In this document: positions 52,255-63,055 of the stretch, piece after piece
Numbering within the stretch: the first letter of the stretch is position 1
Layout: the number at the start of each line of letters is the position of its first letter
Assembly: GCF_947507565.1 (NCBI RefSeq)
Contig: NC_089175.1
Location: 5,197,733 to 5,261,732, forward strand
Origin: Oscarella lobularis
Taxonomy: Eukaryota; Porifera; Homoscleromorpha; Homosclerophorida; Oscarellidae
DNA length: 64,000 nt
Direction of reading: 5' to 3'
Translations under genes and position numbers: made by a program
Notes under the pieces: model-generated
Told to the model about the DNA's origin: nothing
The model's database searches: none
Seen by the model: only the letters and a program-made list of their open reading frames with translations

Positions 52255-53331
52255 AGGTTATGTTTGAAGAATTCGACTACCCGGAACTCCATTTTGGACA
52301 AACTCAAATGGGATCATTCTATATAGCACGTGGATCCGTCGTTTCCGTTACGCTAGGAGAAGGTACGCGCTAAAAAAAGCGACCCTTTACCGAACCGCGA
52401 AAAACTATACTTCGAATTTGCACAGACAGCTACGATTTTCAAGTGAAAGAAAGCGTTGCATATAATTATAGCAAGCGAGTGCGTTGCTATCCTAAGGCCC
52501 GAAGCTCATGATCGAAGTGCCGTCGATCAACCTCATCTCTATTGCGACCAGTCGAATAGTTCAATCGGCAATGACACCGCTCGGCTACGAATCTACAATT
52601 TTTTCTACGATCACGCGTCTAGAATCGGTTTGCAAATACTAAGCTTGCATTGAGAAAGTCTATTTAAAACAACCGTTGTTGTAGACGTTGTGACTATTCC
52701 TTTAGACAGGCACAGCCATTTTGAAAATATCCTTGGTGCGCCTACGTACATTACACAAAGTTTACAATTCGATAGCATGAGAGAAACTACCGTCATCGCA
52801 AATCGGTCCTATGTTTTAAAGGCAAGCAAGCTATATGAGCGCACACACAGTGGTGCCATTGTTTATACATATTTTCAGGTTTTCGACAGCATGAGCGACC
52901 CTCAAACCTCAACGACACTCGTGCCTGATCTGTACGTCAACCCAATCGGCGGCAGGACCCACTACATCGTGATTCAAGGCATTGAAGGCAACTCAGCCTT
53001 TCCGCCTCAAGTAACTACGTACCCCGAGGTTCAACCTACTGACATTGCCCTCGCTGTCACTGCTATCCTACCGTCGTCAGATGAAATTAACGTAAAAGAT
53101 CAAAGCTTTGCTATTGATGCTACTGATGCCACCGATGCTACCGATTCTACCGTGGCAGACCGACCGACTAACCCCCATCAAGTCAACGCTACAATCTCAG
53201 TCGACGAAGCAAAGTCAAATTCAGGATTTGCTCCTCTGTCTATTCGAGTTCTACCGTGCGCTCATGCGAACGATATTTGCATAAGCTACCTGTATCTAAC
53301 ATATATTTCAAAATACAGACCTATACTCTGA
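52255..53331 (+). CDS. putative multi-exon gene, unassigned
   Basis: After an acceptor at about 52256 the + frame reads VMFEEFDYPELHFGQTQMGS and RGSVVSVTLGEG up to a GTACGC donor (about 52361). A second exon starts near 52427 (DSYDFQVKESVAYNYSKRVR). A long frame at 52690-53331 reads VTIPLDRHSHFENILGAPTY, VFDSMSDPQTSTTLVPDLYV, a short ATDATDATD repeat and TISVDEAKSN. The blocks may form one gene, but at least one frameshift or unseen intron is needed around 52510. I do not recognise it. Confidence 0.35.
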
Positions 53332-53696
53332 TTTATTGACTTCGGGGTGTGCACGTCTACAGTACGGTGAGCTATTTAACCTTGACTTCAAAAGACACGC
53401 GGGGCACTAATATTGACGATAACTAGACATATGAACTAGGATAGGGACAGCGTATTGGCGAGCAAGAAGTGCTTAAATGCGAGGCTACACCAGTAGACAA
53501 ACATAATGGCTTACTGCATCAAAGGTAAACGCGAACCGCAGAATATCTATAGAAAAAAGCGGGTGGTCGTTTGCCTAGGCGAAGGCATAAAATTCATAAG
53601 AGTGCTCTTTCTCCCAAGAAAGAGTACGTTCTGTTTCTGAAATCGTCGCCCATTCAGCAGCGACTCTACGAAACGTTGAAAAACGACGCGCCAGTC
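53332..53696. other. no gene recognised
   Basis: No coding signal beyond short ORFs leading into the minisatellite. Confidence 0.4.
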
Positions 53697-54117
53697 TCTA
53701 ATATAGACGGTTGCATTCCTAAGAAACAAAAAGGAGGGAACCCAGCTCTCTAATATAGGCGGTTGCATCCTTAAAAAACAAGCAGAAGAGGCCCAGATCT
53801 CTAATACTGGCGGTTGCATTCTTAAGAAACAAAGAGAAGGGGCCCAGCCTTCTAATATAGGCGGTTGCAAGACTAAGAAACAAAGAGAAGGGGCCCAACT
53901 CTCTAATATAGGCTGTTGCATCCCTAAGAAACAAAGAGAAGGGGCCCAGCTCTCTAATATAGACGGTTGCATCCCTAAGAAACAAAAAGGAGGGGCCCAG
54001 CTCTCTAATATAGACGGTTGCATCCCTAAGAAACAAAAAGGAGGGGCCCAGCTCTCTAATATAGGCGGTTGCATCCTTAAAAAACAAGCAGAAGAGGTTC
54101 AGCTCTCTAATATAGTC
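53697..54117. repeat. 51-bp minisatellite, about eight units
   Basis: The unit TCTCTAATATAGGCGGTTGC, ATCCCTAAGAAACAAAGAGA, AGGGGCCCAGC repeats with few changes. Since 51 is a multiple of three, several frames stay open across the array (including a 175-codon minus ORF), but none is evidence of a gene. Confidence 0.95.
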
Positions 54118-54339
54118 TTTCTACGATCTTCGACGTTGTGTCCTCCCACAAGGCTGCTTTACGGTATCAAAAAAGAGAATTAGCAAGCAGCAATTACTGT
54201 CTACGATAGGCGTCACAAAGTTGACGGCGCCATGTGTAATGCTCTCTTCCGTGCCGGTGCATAACACAGATGCTATCATTGACGCAATGGAAAAGCTAGA
54301 TCTACGTTTGCCCCCGGTTATTAATTCTGCAGTAATTAA

Positions 54340-55679
54340 ATGACCCAAACTACCGTCTTCTTGAAAAGAAACCACGACGAACGATTTGTCGCCCTGTCAA
54401 AATCAGGAAAGTTTCTTGGCAAGGATGGATCCAGCAAGCACGGCCGCAATTGTAGACGACTCCATTCCCTTACAACATTGCGGGCAAACTATCCTGAGTA
54501 CTTCCTGCGCCTTGCTGTTGCAGTCATCCGGGAAATGCGTGGCCTGCCCACCGCCACAGGGAGTGTCTCCGTCGGCAATGCAATCGGCGACAGGCGGCTG
54601 TAGTTGCTAAGTTCCGGTCGAAGTACGCTCCTCATCATAGCTTGACTACGCCTCAGCGAAAATTAAAGCTTCGTCTCCTTGCGACGTCGAAAAAGTCACT
54701 TCCGCTCGCATTTCACGTCTGACCACTCGCATCAAGCTCGGAATCTGCATCTCTCGAAGGAATCTCTGTCGGTGCCGAGTTACACACCAAACTTTTCAAG
54801 GTTGTCGAAGAGAAAACGCAAGACATCGAGTCAGGTAGTGTAGTACTGACAAAGGCCACTTCAATAGCCATACACAATTGTTCTCATATTAGACGTTTGC
54901 TTTGGAAGCAGCAACAAAAAGAAGCCGTAGCGAAAGGCACGACAGAGATGCGATGGCATTCGATGATGATAAAGTAGGCTCGCATGCTGTCGTCTGCAGC
55001 GTACCACGCCGTTCGCTCTGCCGGCTTTATGACGATGCCAAGCGAACGTACTTTGGGCGACTACTTCACGTCTTCTCGTCAGTCTCTGGATTCAACTCTG
55101 CCACCAACAGGCAGCTGATGACCGAGGCAAAGATTGAAACGCTTACCAAGTTCCAAAGAAAATCGTTTTATCATTAGACGAGATGAAGATCCAAGAGGAC
55201 CTCGTCTATGATAAACTTCTGGACACTTGGTGGGCGTCGTAAATGTTGACGACGTCAATAACCGCTTGTCCGACATTGAGGTATCTCTCAGAAAATCCAG
55301 AAAAGCGTCAGCTCCGCTTCATGTTGCTACACACATGCTTGTACTCTATGTGCGCGGGCTTGTCACCAGTCTCCGCTTCCCGTACGCAAATTTCCCCACA
55401 ACCGGAGTCTCGGCCAGTTTTCTGTTCCACATATTTTGGGAAGCCGTTCGTCAGTTAAAAGCCTGCGGGTTTGTGGTATTGTCAGTAACATGCGACAGCG
55501 CGGCGAGCAACAGGAGCTTTTATCGGCTTCATGAGAGTGACGTAAAGAGGAACACCGACGCACTCAATCGCTACAGTCAGGAACAACAATGGCTGTATTT
55601 TTTCCCGACGTTTCCTATCTTGTGAAACAGCGAGAGACTTTTTCTCTCGCGGCTATCCGGGTTTCATACCCGTCCCGTA
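54340..55679 (+). pseudogene. old P-type transposase copy
   Basis: Blocks on the + strand parallel the P-like transposase at 56867-59590: DDSIPLQHCGQTILSTSCAL and GKCVAC (54450-54560), then FNSATNRQLMTEAKIETLTK (55085-55150). They continue LDEMKIQEDLVYDKL (55172-55215, catalytic region), VGVVNVDDVNNRLSDIEVSL, VATHMLVLYVRGLVTSLRFP, FHIFWEAVRQLKACGFVVLS and TCDSAASNRSFYRL. After a frame change it reads FFPDVSYLVK. At least four frameshifts. It ends at 55679 where a Gypsy LTR begins. The 5' part (54120-54340) is not readable as coding. Confidence 0.85.
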
Positions 55680-55727
55680 TGTGGTAAAGCGAGATACGGG
55701 ACTCTCTAGAAGGGAGGGTAGTATGGG

Positions 55728-55800
55728 CAGAGATAGAGAAGGAGAGGGATAGGTAACTCGCGCTATCACGTGACATTTCTCTGACGCCAGGTTTGAAGCC
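55728..55800 (+). repeat. P-like element left TIR
   Basis: 73 bp, identical in reverse complement to 60103-60175. The companion gene's ATG lies 6 bp inside it, so the promoter may be within the TIR or the start may be further in. Confidence 0.95.
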
Positions 55801-55805
55801 GGTCC

Positions 55806-56815
55806 ATGGAACAAGTTTGCGCAGCCCTAGAAAAACTGCTCAACGAGAAATGCAGCTCCACTCCGTCGTTACGACATCGCAACATGAGAATCGCCGCTGA
55901 GAAGGTTCTGCTGGCCTGTTCGGCCAAATTCGACGTCAGCGCGGCTACAGCTTTTGTGTCCGCTATTGAAGACTGTTTTCCTGCGGATTTTAGACGGTCC
56001 GCTTCAAATTCTGTGGACAAAGCGCAATCAACTTTTCACTTCAGGAGGATCACAGTCCTGCCGCCTCTGTGTTTTCGTTTTCTTCAAACAACGGGCGTCA
56101 CAGTATCTGATTCTCTCTTTAGTCTGTCGCTGATGCAAAAACTCTTTGATGACGTCCTACTAAAGAAAATCAATAAAGTTCGTTCGGAACTCCAGCCTAG
56201 TAGAGCAATTGAATCAGTTTCTGACACTATGAGCATTGACGAGCAGAATGCCGTTCGATATGCTGCTGGATATATACCGTTTAAGTTGCTTAAACGGTAT
56301 CAACAAGATTCATCTGAAAAGGCGCTGGCGTTTTGCAGTTGCCTTCGAGCGATGGAAGTTCCCGACGAAGAGGAGCTACTGCAAGTAGTCGGTCACATTC
56401 GATCTGACCATCATTATTCGTTCTCTGACTACACCGCTTCATGGTTAGAGATGATAGACCGTGGGGCATTGTTTAAGCTGTCAGACATGTCATTTAAGTT
56501 TTTTTACTACATTGAAATTAAAGTTCAGAGCGTTTTACCTTCCCATCTGAAGTCTCAGTCATCTACAAAAGATGAAATTGTCAGTGCTGTAATGAATGAC
56601 AACGACGTCAAGAAGCAGTGGGACTGCCTGTCAGCAGACATTGACATAGAAGAGTTGTCCACGTCACTAGTGATTAAGTGAGATTATTTGTCTCTGGGTA
56701 ACTATGCGAGGATTTGCGATATGCTCCGCTTGGCTGGAGATGTACAAGCAGACGAAGCAGAAGACAACAAAGAAAGCCAAAAGTTTAAGGAAATCTGTCG
56801 TTGGACACGATTAGA
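55806..56815 (+). CDS. P-element companion protein, unknown function
   Basis: The frame from ATG 55806 is open for 291 codons: MEQVCAALEKLLNEKCSS, ITVLPPLCFRFLQTTGVTVS, DEQNAVRYAAGYIPFKLLKR, FSDYTASWLEMIDRGALFKL and FKFFYYIEIKVQSVLP. At 56681 a stop follows VIK, but the frame shifted by one continues EIICLWVTMRGFAICSAWLE and KQTKQKTTKKAKSLRKSVVG to about 56815, the family's usual end. So one base is lost or gained near 56680. Multicopy relatives are frequent in coral and sponge genomes; I know no function. No catalytic motif is obvious; the basic tail could bind DNA. Its place inside TIRs next to a P transposase suggests an accessory role. A second copy is at 27606-28167. Confidence 0.75.
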
Positions 56816-56866
56816 ACGCGTACAGACATCAGGTTGATTTCGTTGTTCAAGAATGTATTTTATAAA

Positions 56867-59590
56867 TTACGCATTTCGACTGTGTGTACGGGCTCTTTTA
56901 GGTACAGGTGTGTCGTCGACAGAATCTTCAGCAAACAATCGCCTTCGCCTGCTACTGTTGCCACGAACTGGATGATTGACAAGGGATCCTTGTACTCTAA
57001 CCGAGGCAGACCTGTCGAGCATCTCTTTCACTGACGGATTCGTATTTCGGCCTCCCTTTGTTCTTATCGTGCCAAAGTAGTTCTCTAGGCTGTCTTGGGA
57101 GAATCTCTCACTTACGATGAACAAATTTTCGGTATCTGGAAGCTCAAACAGGTGCCTCGTCAGTTCAATGAAGGATCGTACTACAAAGCGGTATTATTGA
57201 AAAACTGTAGGTATAAAAGGATTGCCCCACCTGTTATCCTCCATCCGGTTACAGTTTCGCGACTGAGAAACATTTTTGCTTTGTCTCCTTTTGACAATTC
57301 TTTGTGGCCATCGATCCATTCCTCCCATTCATTCAGATAACCAAGGAAGTCTTCTTCCAACCACTATGAGGGCAGTTGCAGAAATAGTTTAGGATTGGAA
57401 AAATTTTGAAATTCGTGAGCTTACTTTTATACGCTCATCGTCAGGACTTTTGTATCCTCGACAATCTGGCTTGGAAGATTCCAGACTTCTGACATTCAGA
57501 CAGTCGAATGCTCGATCAAACATTTTAATAAAGAGGATGGTTTCTTCGGCTCCCTCAATTTTAAAGTACTGCATTCCTTTAGCAGCCGTTTGACTCAAAA
57601 CCTCAATATTATCTTCAAGTAAAAATGAGTGGGCAATCTCATTATATAAATACCTGAGCGGCCAAGTCGACTCTCATGCGCGAGAAAGAGTCCAGATGAG
57701 CAGAAAGAGGCCAGCAGGAGCTGTTACGCATTGATGTTTACTGTACAGAGCTCGTATGTGATCCCAAGTAATGAACTTGTCATGAATCTGCAAAAAATGA
57801 ACTATGAGAAGAAGTTAGGCATATGATGCGCAGTTTAATTCTTACGGCCATACACCGTCGAGTACTTCCATGATAGGAATGGCTCCAACAGTTGCGCGTT
57901 GTTTTCAGTAAGTGCGGCACATCGCAAATGAAATAAATCTCACGCTCATCATCGCTGTACGGATTCCTTGTCTTGTACAAAGGGACTTTGCTGTCGGTGT
58001 CGCTTCCTATGTGATCCATACGAAAAAATTTGCGGTTAACAGCTGCACCGTCGCACGTGATAGTAAGCACTCTAAGCCCAAGAATTTCAATTTGTCGAAC
58101 CTCTTCCCAGACAATGCCAAACAACAGTTCTGCAGTCACTTCTTTTGTTGGAAAATGAGCATAGGGATAGCTTAGATTGTTGACCACACCGCGGACCATA
58201 AATACCAGCATGTGAGTTGCTAGCAAGTGTGACTTTCTGACGATGTTTCTTTGCGTCCTCCTCAAATTCCAGCAGCTGATCACTCACTGACCTCACCTAG
58301 ACTGACGAATCCGACAACTGAACAGGAATTCTTGTCGTAGACAAGGTTCTCTTTAACTCGCATTTCGTCGAAGGAAAGGGCAACGTATTTGTCGGCTTCT
58401 CGTAACATTTTCGGCATAGCCTGAGATAAAAGTCCGTCGTTCAAGTCGCTATGAAATCCAGCACGAGAGTCGTGAAAATGAATGTAATCTTGGAGTGTTC
58501 TTTCTGACGGCATTAGAATAAATCCGGAATTTCTCAGAGCTCGGTATGCAGCTGAAGACTGCAATTTGAGACTCATTGCCCACCGGATAAGGAGAGGGTG
58601 CCACCGTCTCCCAGTTGGACCTTTGCATTTGGCCATGGTTCTCTGTTGCTCCCAGAAGAGCCTTTGAAAACTGCCTGGCTTGAAAGTGCTATAGACCTCG
58701 TCAGAGTGTTCTTCCAAAATTCTCCCTACCTCATCGCAGAGCTCTTCCTGCACGGTGATGCTCTCTTTCTCAGCTCTTTGCTGAATTTGTCTCTTCAGTC
58801 TGTCAATGGCTCGCTTCTGTATCTTTGCTTTACGTGCCAGTGATGAAAATTTGCTTAGCCGCTGGGGTGTCGTCAGTAGAGAATTCTTTGTGAACTTATT
58901 GCCAAGAGATTGTTGTGATCGCCTCAAATATTGAAAACAGGCTTTTCTGCTCCGGATGCACTCGTGGCATCTCGCTGTTCCTTGGCTTAGAAGAAGATGA
59001 CATTTGGTCGATCGAATTGTTGACTCGTGCACGCAGTTGTTGTGCCGAACAGGAAAGGCATGACGAAGAACTGCGTTGTTTCCCGATCTGTCCTTGAGTC
59101 GATAACAAGTTCTGTCGTTTATAGTGGTAGACGCTTCGTCTGGGTTGCCAATGCAGATTTTGAAATGTTCGAGAGCTTCAAGCAGGCGTGGAAAATTGGT
59201 ATAGTTCACGTCAGAAAGCGATATGTCGAAATCTTTTACGAGGCGACTCGATATGTTGTCGAGGAACACTTTTCTGCCGGCAACAAATAGATTAACGAGC
59301 CCGCTTTCGTTGATCTCTAGGCTATGCGTTTGATGTGTCGAAGGCGCATTGCCTGACTCCGAGTCGAAGTATACAATCTTGGATAAGCATAACTTGTTGC
59401 CAACTACTGTCTGGTGCCAATTTTCGAGTGATCTAGCAGTGAATAAATGAAATTAAAACACTAACTCGGAAGTAACAAAAGGCACTAACAGTTCAGCTCT
59501 TTCCGAGATATCGACTGATTCAAATTTATTGGAGGAATCCCCAACCCTTCTTTCACCCTTTCGATGTGTTAAGCGCGCTTTCGGCGGCAT
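56867..59590 (-). CDS. P-type transposase, multi-exon, with a few frameshifts
   Basis: Exon 1 starts at ATG 59590 (MPPKARLTHRKGERRVGDSS) and joins near 59425 to GNKLCLSKIVYFDSESGNAP. The large exon (to 58290) has a His/Cys cluster (RHNNCVHESTIRSTKCHLLL, CHECIRSRKACFQYL), a coiled coil, SAAYRALRNSGFILMPSERT and SFDEMRVKENLVYD with a catalytic Asp. 58230-57855 reads LLATHMLVFMVRGVVNNLSY, LGLRVLTITCDGAAVNRKFF and DVPHLLKTTRNCWSH. Short exons follow (57775-57650, 57603-57427, 57360-57230), then FIELTRHLFELPDTENLFIV and ERFSQDSLENYFGTIRTKGG to the stop at 56867. Introns are 45-65 nt. There is no THAP domain at the N-terminus, unlike Drosophila P and THAP9. Frames must shift near 58282, 58215 and in the 57.7-kb exon, so it is probably inactive. 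Confidence 0.85.
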
Positions 59591-60102
59591 AGCCCTCTAT
59601 CAAGGAAACAAGGATTAGTCACGTGAGGTCGTGACGGAAACTAGCTCTATTCTCTCTCTAGGGCAAGCTAGTCTCTTCAGAATAGCCTCACGCACTACGT
59701 CTATGTACTATCATACAAGCGTCGCTGTTATTGCAGTAGCCCCAGCAAAAAACCGTCAGAGGGAGCATAACATTAGGTGCTGAACACGCCCATAATGTGA
59801 CGTATTCCCCCGTAGCTTCGGAACAGCAGCTGCCTTGGCCGTAAGAATAAACCAAAGCGCTAAACCAATGAATTGTGCTTCTTATTCACCCATCGAAAGG
59901 CTTCTAGAGTCATCGACGTACGCGTGGGAGGGAGCAAAAGTCCGCGTGTCACGTGGCGATCGAAACGGGCTTCCGAACTCTACAATTCTGTAACGGTTTG
60001 ACAATAGTGAATACCTTAAGGAAAGTTTTCTCCCTCACACCACGAAAAGATCGTAAAATATGAAGTGTCGGTCGCTTACGGCCACTACATACGGGATTAT
60101 TT

Positions 60103-60175
60103 GGCTTCAAACCTGGCGTCAGAGAAATGTCACGTGATAGCGCGAGTTACCTATCCCTCTCCTTCTCTATCTCTG
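60103..60175 (-). repeat. P-like element right TIR
   Basis: 73 bp, identical in reverse complement to 55728-55800. It starts, read outward to inward, CAGAGATAGAGAAGGAGAGG. Confidence 0.95.
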
Positions 60176-60263
60176 GTATGGGCGTGTAAAAAGAATATAG
60201 ATCAGTCTTGGTTCTTACTCGAGTAGGCGAGGATCGCGTTATTACACTGGTGACAGGAGTACC

Positions 60264-62515
60264 ATGTGTTCGTCGGATTCCACCAACCACGGCGGTCAGC
60301 CCCCGGCTCCCGTCGACGTCAAACCTCCAACTGACCCTGTTGGTGCTGCCGTCAACCTCCGTTACAGCGCCCTGCCTCCCCCTCCGTTCCGTGACAGCAG
60401 CGATCAATCGTGGGACGACTGGGAGGAGGATTTTAGAGCTTGCGCCACTCTCAACGCCTGGGACGACGCCACTCGCTGCCACATTTTGGCTATGCGTCTG
60501 TAGGGTCCTGCTCGCGACGCCCTTCGTGCTCTTTCATCCGACACAAAGTCGAAGTTTTCCTCCCTCGTCGCCGCGCTGCGCACCCGTTTTCTACCTGCGC
60601 ATCGCTTGGAGGTTAAGCGATCGACGTTCCGCCTTCGCCGTCAAGGCCCCGCCGAGTCTCTATTGGATTTCGGAAACGCGGTCCACTGGTGGCCTATCCG
60701 CGAAAGCATTTCCAGCAATGGACTTGACTCAGCGCGATCTGCTGGCGCGCGACCAGTTTCTGGTTGGGCTACTCGACCCAAATCTTTGTCTTCGCGTTCG
60801 ATACGGCGCCCCGACCAGTTTGAAGGACGCGGTTTGCCTTGCGCTCGAAGCTCACGCCGCCGAAACGGCAGACAGCCGCCGTCGTGTCTCAAGAATCATC
60901 CATTACCGGCGATTCTACAACGTCGTCACCTTCACTCGTCGCGACGGCCACGCCTGTCTCGTCCTTGATGAAAGCCGTCGAAACGCAGACCGCTCTTCTC
61001 ACCTCTGTGTTGGAACCCTCGGGATTTCCCAGCACTGTTCAAGCGCCTGTTCCTGTTTCTCAGCGTCGCTGTTGGCATTTCGTCCAGTTTGGCCGTATTC
61101 GTGTTAATTGTCCGAAGTTTTGGGGGAAACATGAAAACTCCGCACAGTGTGTCTCTGAGCATTCGCGCGAACGTACGCTCGTCGTTCATTACGTCGCCGC
61201 CCTCCAGGCGTCCCCCTTATCCTCCGACTCCATTTTCAAGTCGCTGCGACACTGAACGGCGTGTCGTCCTGTTGTCTCATTGACACTGGCGCGGCGATTT
61301 CCATCGTTCCGTCGTCTTTCGCGTTATTCCCTGTGTTGCCTTGCACTGAGCGCCTTGCGATGGCGAGCGGTCACACTGTGCCTGTTGCTGGTATGATCGA
61401 ACTTCTTGGACTACATTGTTTTTGTGTTGCGGATATCGCGACGAATCCCATTCTTGGTGCCGATTTTATTGTTGGTCATGGCCTTGACATTGCTGTCCGC
61501 GCTCGCCAACTGCAGCTTCCTTTCGGTGCCAAGTGGCCGCTTCTCACCCCCGCGCCGTCGCCTCCTACACCACCGTCCGCGACGTCGCCTTCTTCAGCGA
61601 CGCAGCCGGTGTATTCAATTGTTCTTTTCGAGTCGGTTGTTTTCGCTGCGGATCAACGTGAGATGATCGTCGCTGGGTTGGTCATTGACGCTCTTACGAA
61701 AGATCCGTGTCGTTCTTCATCTGGTCCGTTGTTATCTGGAGAATTTGGACAGCAAATCGGATCTCCTAGCTCAAGCGTCGCTTGCGATCAACGCTACCGG
61801 CATAATCCCGGTACGACTTTACAACACGGCAGGAAAACGCAAACTTTTTCAAAGGCAAACGTCTTGGAACGGCTGATGTGATTGATCAAGAGCAGCTAAC
61901 CACCTCAGTTCTCGACGCTGTTCCCACCGATGATAGCTGAACCCCGCCTCTTGGCCCTACGCCGGAATTGTCACCTTCCGAGCGCGCCGCGCTAAACCGG
62001 CTTCTCGGCGAGTTCCGCGATATCTTCAGTAGAACCTACGCTGACCTCGTGCGCACCAACGTGACCCAGCACCGCATTGTCACTACAGAAGACGTCCCCG
62101 TTCATTCGCCGCCCTACCGCGAGCCCTTTTATCTACGCCCTGAGATTGATCGTCAAGTCGCAGAGATGCTCGAAATGGGTGTTATCACACCTAGCTCCAG
62201 TCCATGGTCTTCGCCAGTTCTGTTGGTTCCCAAAAAAATGGATAATTTTGCTTCTGTGTGGATTTTCGTCAGTGTCAATGAGCTGACAGTGAAAGATGCC
62301 TACCCTATACCACGTATCGACGAGACTCTCGATGGCCTCTACGGCACAAAGTGTTTCAGTACGTTGGACCTTGCGTCTGGCTATTGGCAGGTGGTAGTGG
62401 CCCTTGAAGACCGTGCTAAAACCGCTTTTTCTACAAACGGTAGCCTTACCAACGACCCGCAACGTTTCAACTATTGATGGATCTTGTTCTGCGTGGCCTG
62501 CACTTGGACACCTCC
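60264..62515 (+). pseudogene. Gypsy gag, protease and partial RT
   Basis: gag opens at ATG 60264 and reads LPPPPFRDSSDQSWDDWEED, FRACATLNAWDDATRC, a stop at 60503, then GPARDALRALSSDTKSKFSS and FLPAHRLEVKRSTFRLRRQG. After a frame change comes LLARDQFLVGLLDPNLCLRV. The zinc knuckle (CWHFVQFGRIRVNCP, 61070) has lost its second Cys and its His. The protease keeps its active site (CLIDTGAAISIVPSSF, 61270). RT (61968-62477) has SPPYREPFYLRPEIDRQVAE, SSPWSSPVLLVPKK and KCFSTLDLASGYWQV with the first catalytic Asp. It then suffers an internal deletion and ends at LVLRGLHLDTS-like sequence near 62515, before Y-x-D-D. Confidence 0.9.
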
Positions 62516-63055
62516 CTGCCTCGGCGCTGTCTGCAACGCCAGGCAAGGGGCGCTTCGTGACACAACCGAACACGTCACGTGATGCGGTCACGCCCTCGCA
62601 CCGCAATTCGGCAGAGCGAGCGACTCGTCATTAACGCTATCAAAAGAGAACAGTGACGTCAACTTCTAACGCACGGGTCGTCACGTGCGATCATCCGCGG
62701 CCCACCCACAGCCATCGCTATCATTTTAGAACACTCATCAGCGCTTCAAAATGTCGCAGAAATCATTGTTCCTGCGCTTATACATGCTGCGAATTCGCTT
62801 TTTGCTAATTGCGGATATAAAAGAATCGTCGCAAGGACAATGGAATCATGGGGCCCTTTGCTTGTTGTCGACGTACTTGGGTTGGTAGCTTTGTTTGCGG
62901 TCTCCTCTGCAGTTACTTTTATACATTTTCTGTAGTGCTGGCTTGACTATAAGTTTTCAAGATGTGGATAAGGTTTTGATTGTTCGCCTGATCATCCCAA
63001 AGGCATTCGGTAATTGCGTTTAAAATTGTGTAATTCTAATTAACTTCTTACCTCC
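62516..63055 (+). other. unassigned stretch, possible single exon
   Basis: One + frame from about 62735 reads ALQNVAEIIVPALIHAANSL, then VARTMESWGPLLVVDVLGLV and a hydrophobic end to a stop at 62936. An acceptor-like TCATTTTAG precedes it at 62730. I do not recognise it. Confidence 0.25.

Larger units (their letters stand above)
55728..60175. mobile_element. 4.45-kb P-like transposon, perfect 73-bp TIRs, GTATGGG target duplication
   Basis: The first 73 bp (55728-55800, starting CAGAGATAGAGAAGGAGAGG) are the exact reverse complement of the last 73 bp (60103-60175). GTATGGG flanks both sides (55721-55727 and 60176-60182), a 7-bp duplication (8 if a shared C is counted; P elements are known for 8 bp). 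Inside are two convergent genes: a companion protein on + (55806-56815) and a P-type transposase on minus (56867-59590), their ends about 50 bp apart. Identical TIRs imply recent activity, although the transposase already has frameshifts. Confidence 0.9.
55680..62515 (+). mobile_element. Gypsy retrotransposon, LTR split by a P-like element, 3' truncated
   Basis: The 5' LTR starts TGTGGTAAAGCGAGATACGG at 55680, is cut at 55727 and resumes at 60183, ending TTATTACA at 60246 (about 112 bp without the insert). A primer-binding-site-like TGGTGACAGGAGTACC follows at 60248. Coding sequence runs from 60264 to about 62515 and stops inside the RT. No integrase or 3' LTR is present. Confidence 0.75.

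Noticed and set aside
53547..54074. 175-codon repetitive ORF
   Set aside because: It is a product of the 51-bp minisatellite; several frames are equally open.
55727..55800. Solo inverted LTR of the downstream Gypsy
   Set aside because: Considered because of the match to 60103-60175; rejected since edges, target duplication and gene content define TIRs of a P-like transposon.
60129..60246. Gypsy LTR starting TGTCACGTGA at 60129
   Set aside because: The homology with 55728-55800 extends beyond that TG on both sides and forms a perfect TIR pair with a target duplication; it belongs to the P-like element, and the LTR starts at 55680 instead.
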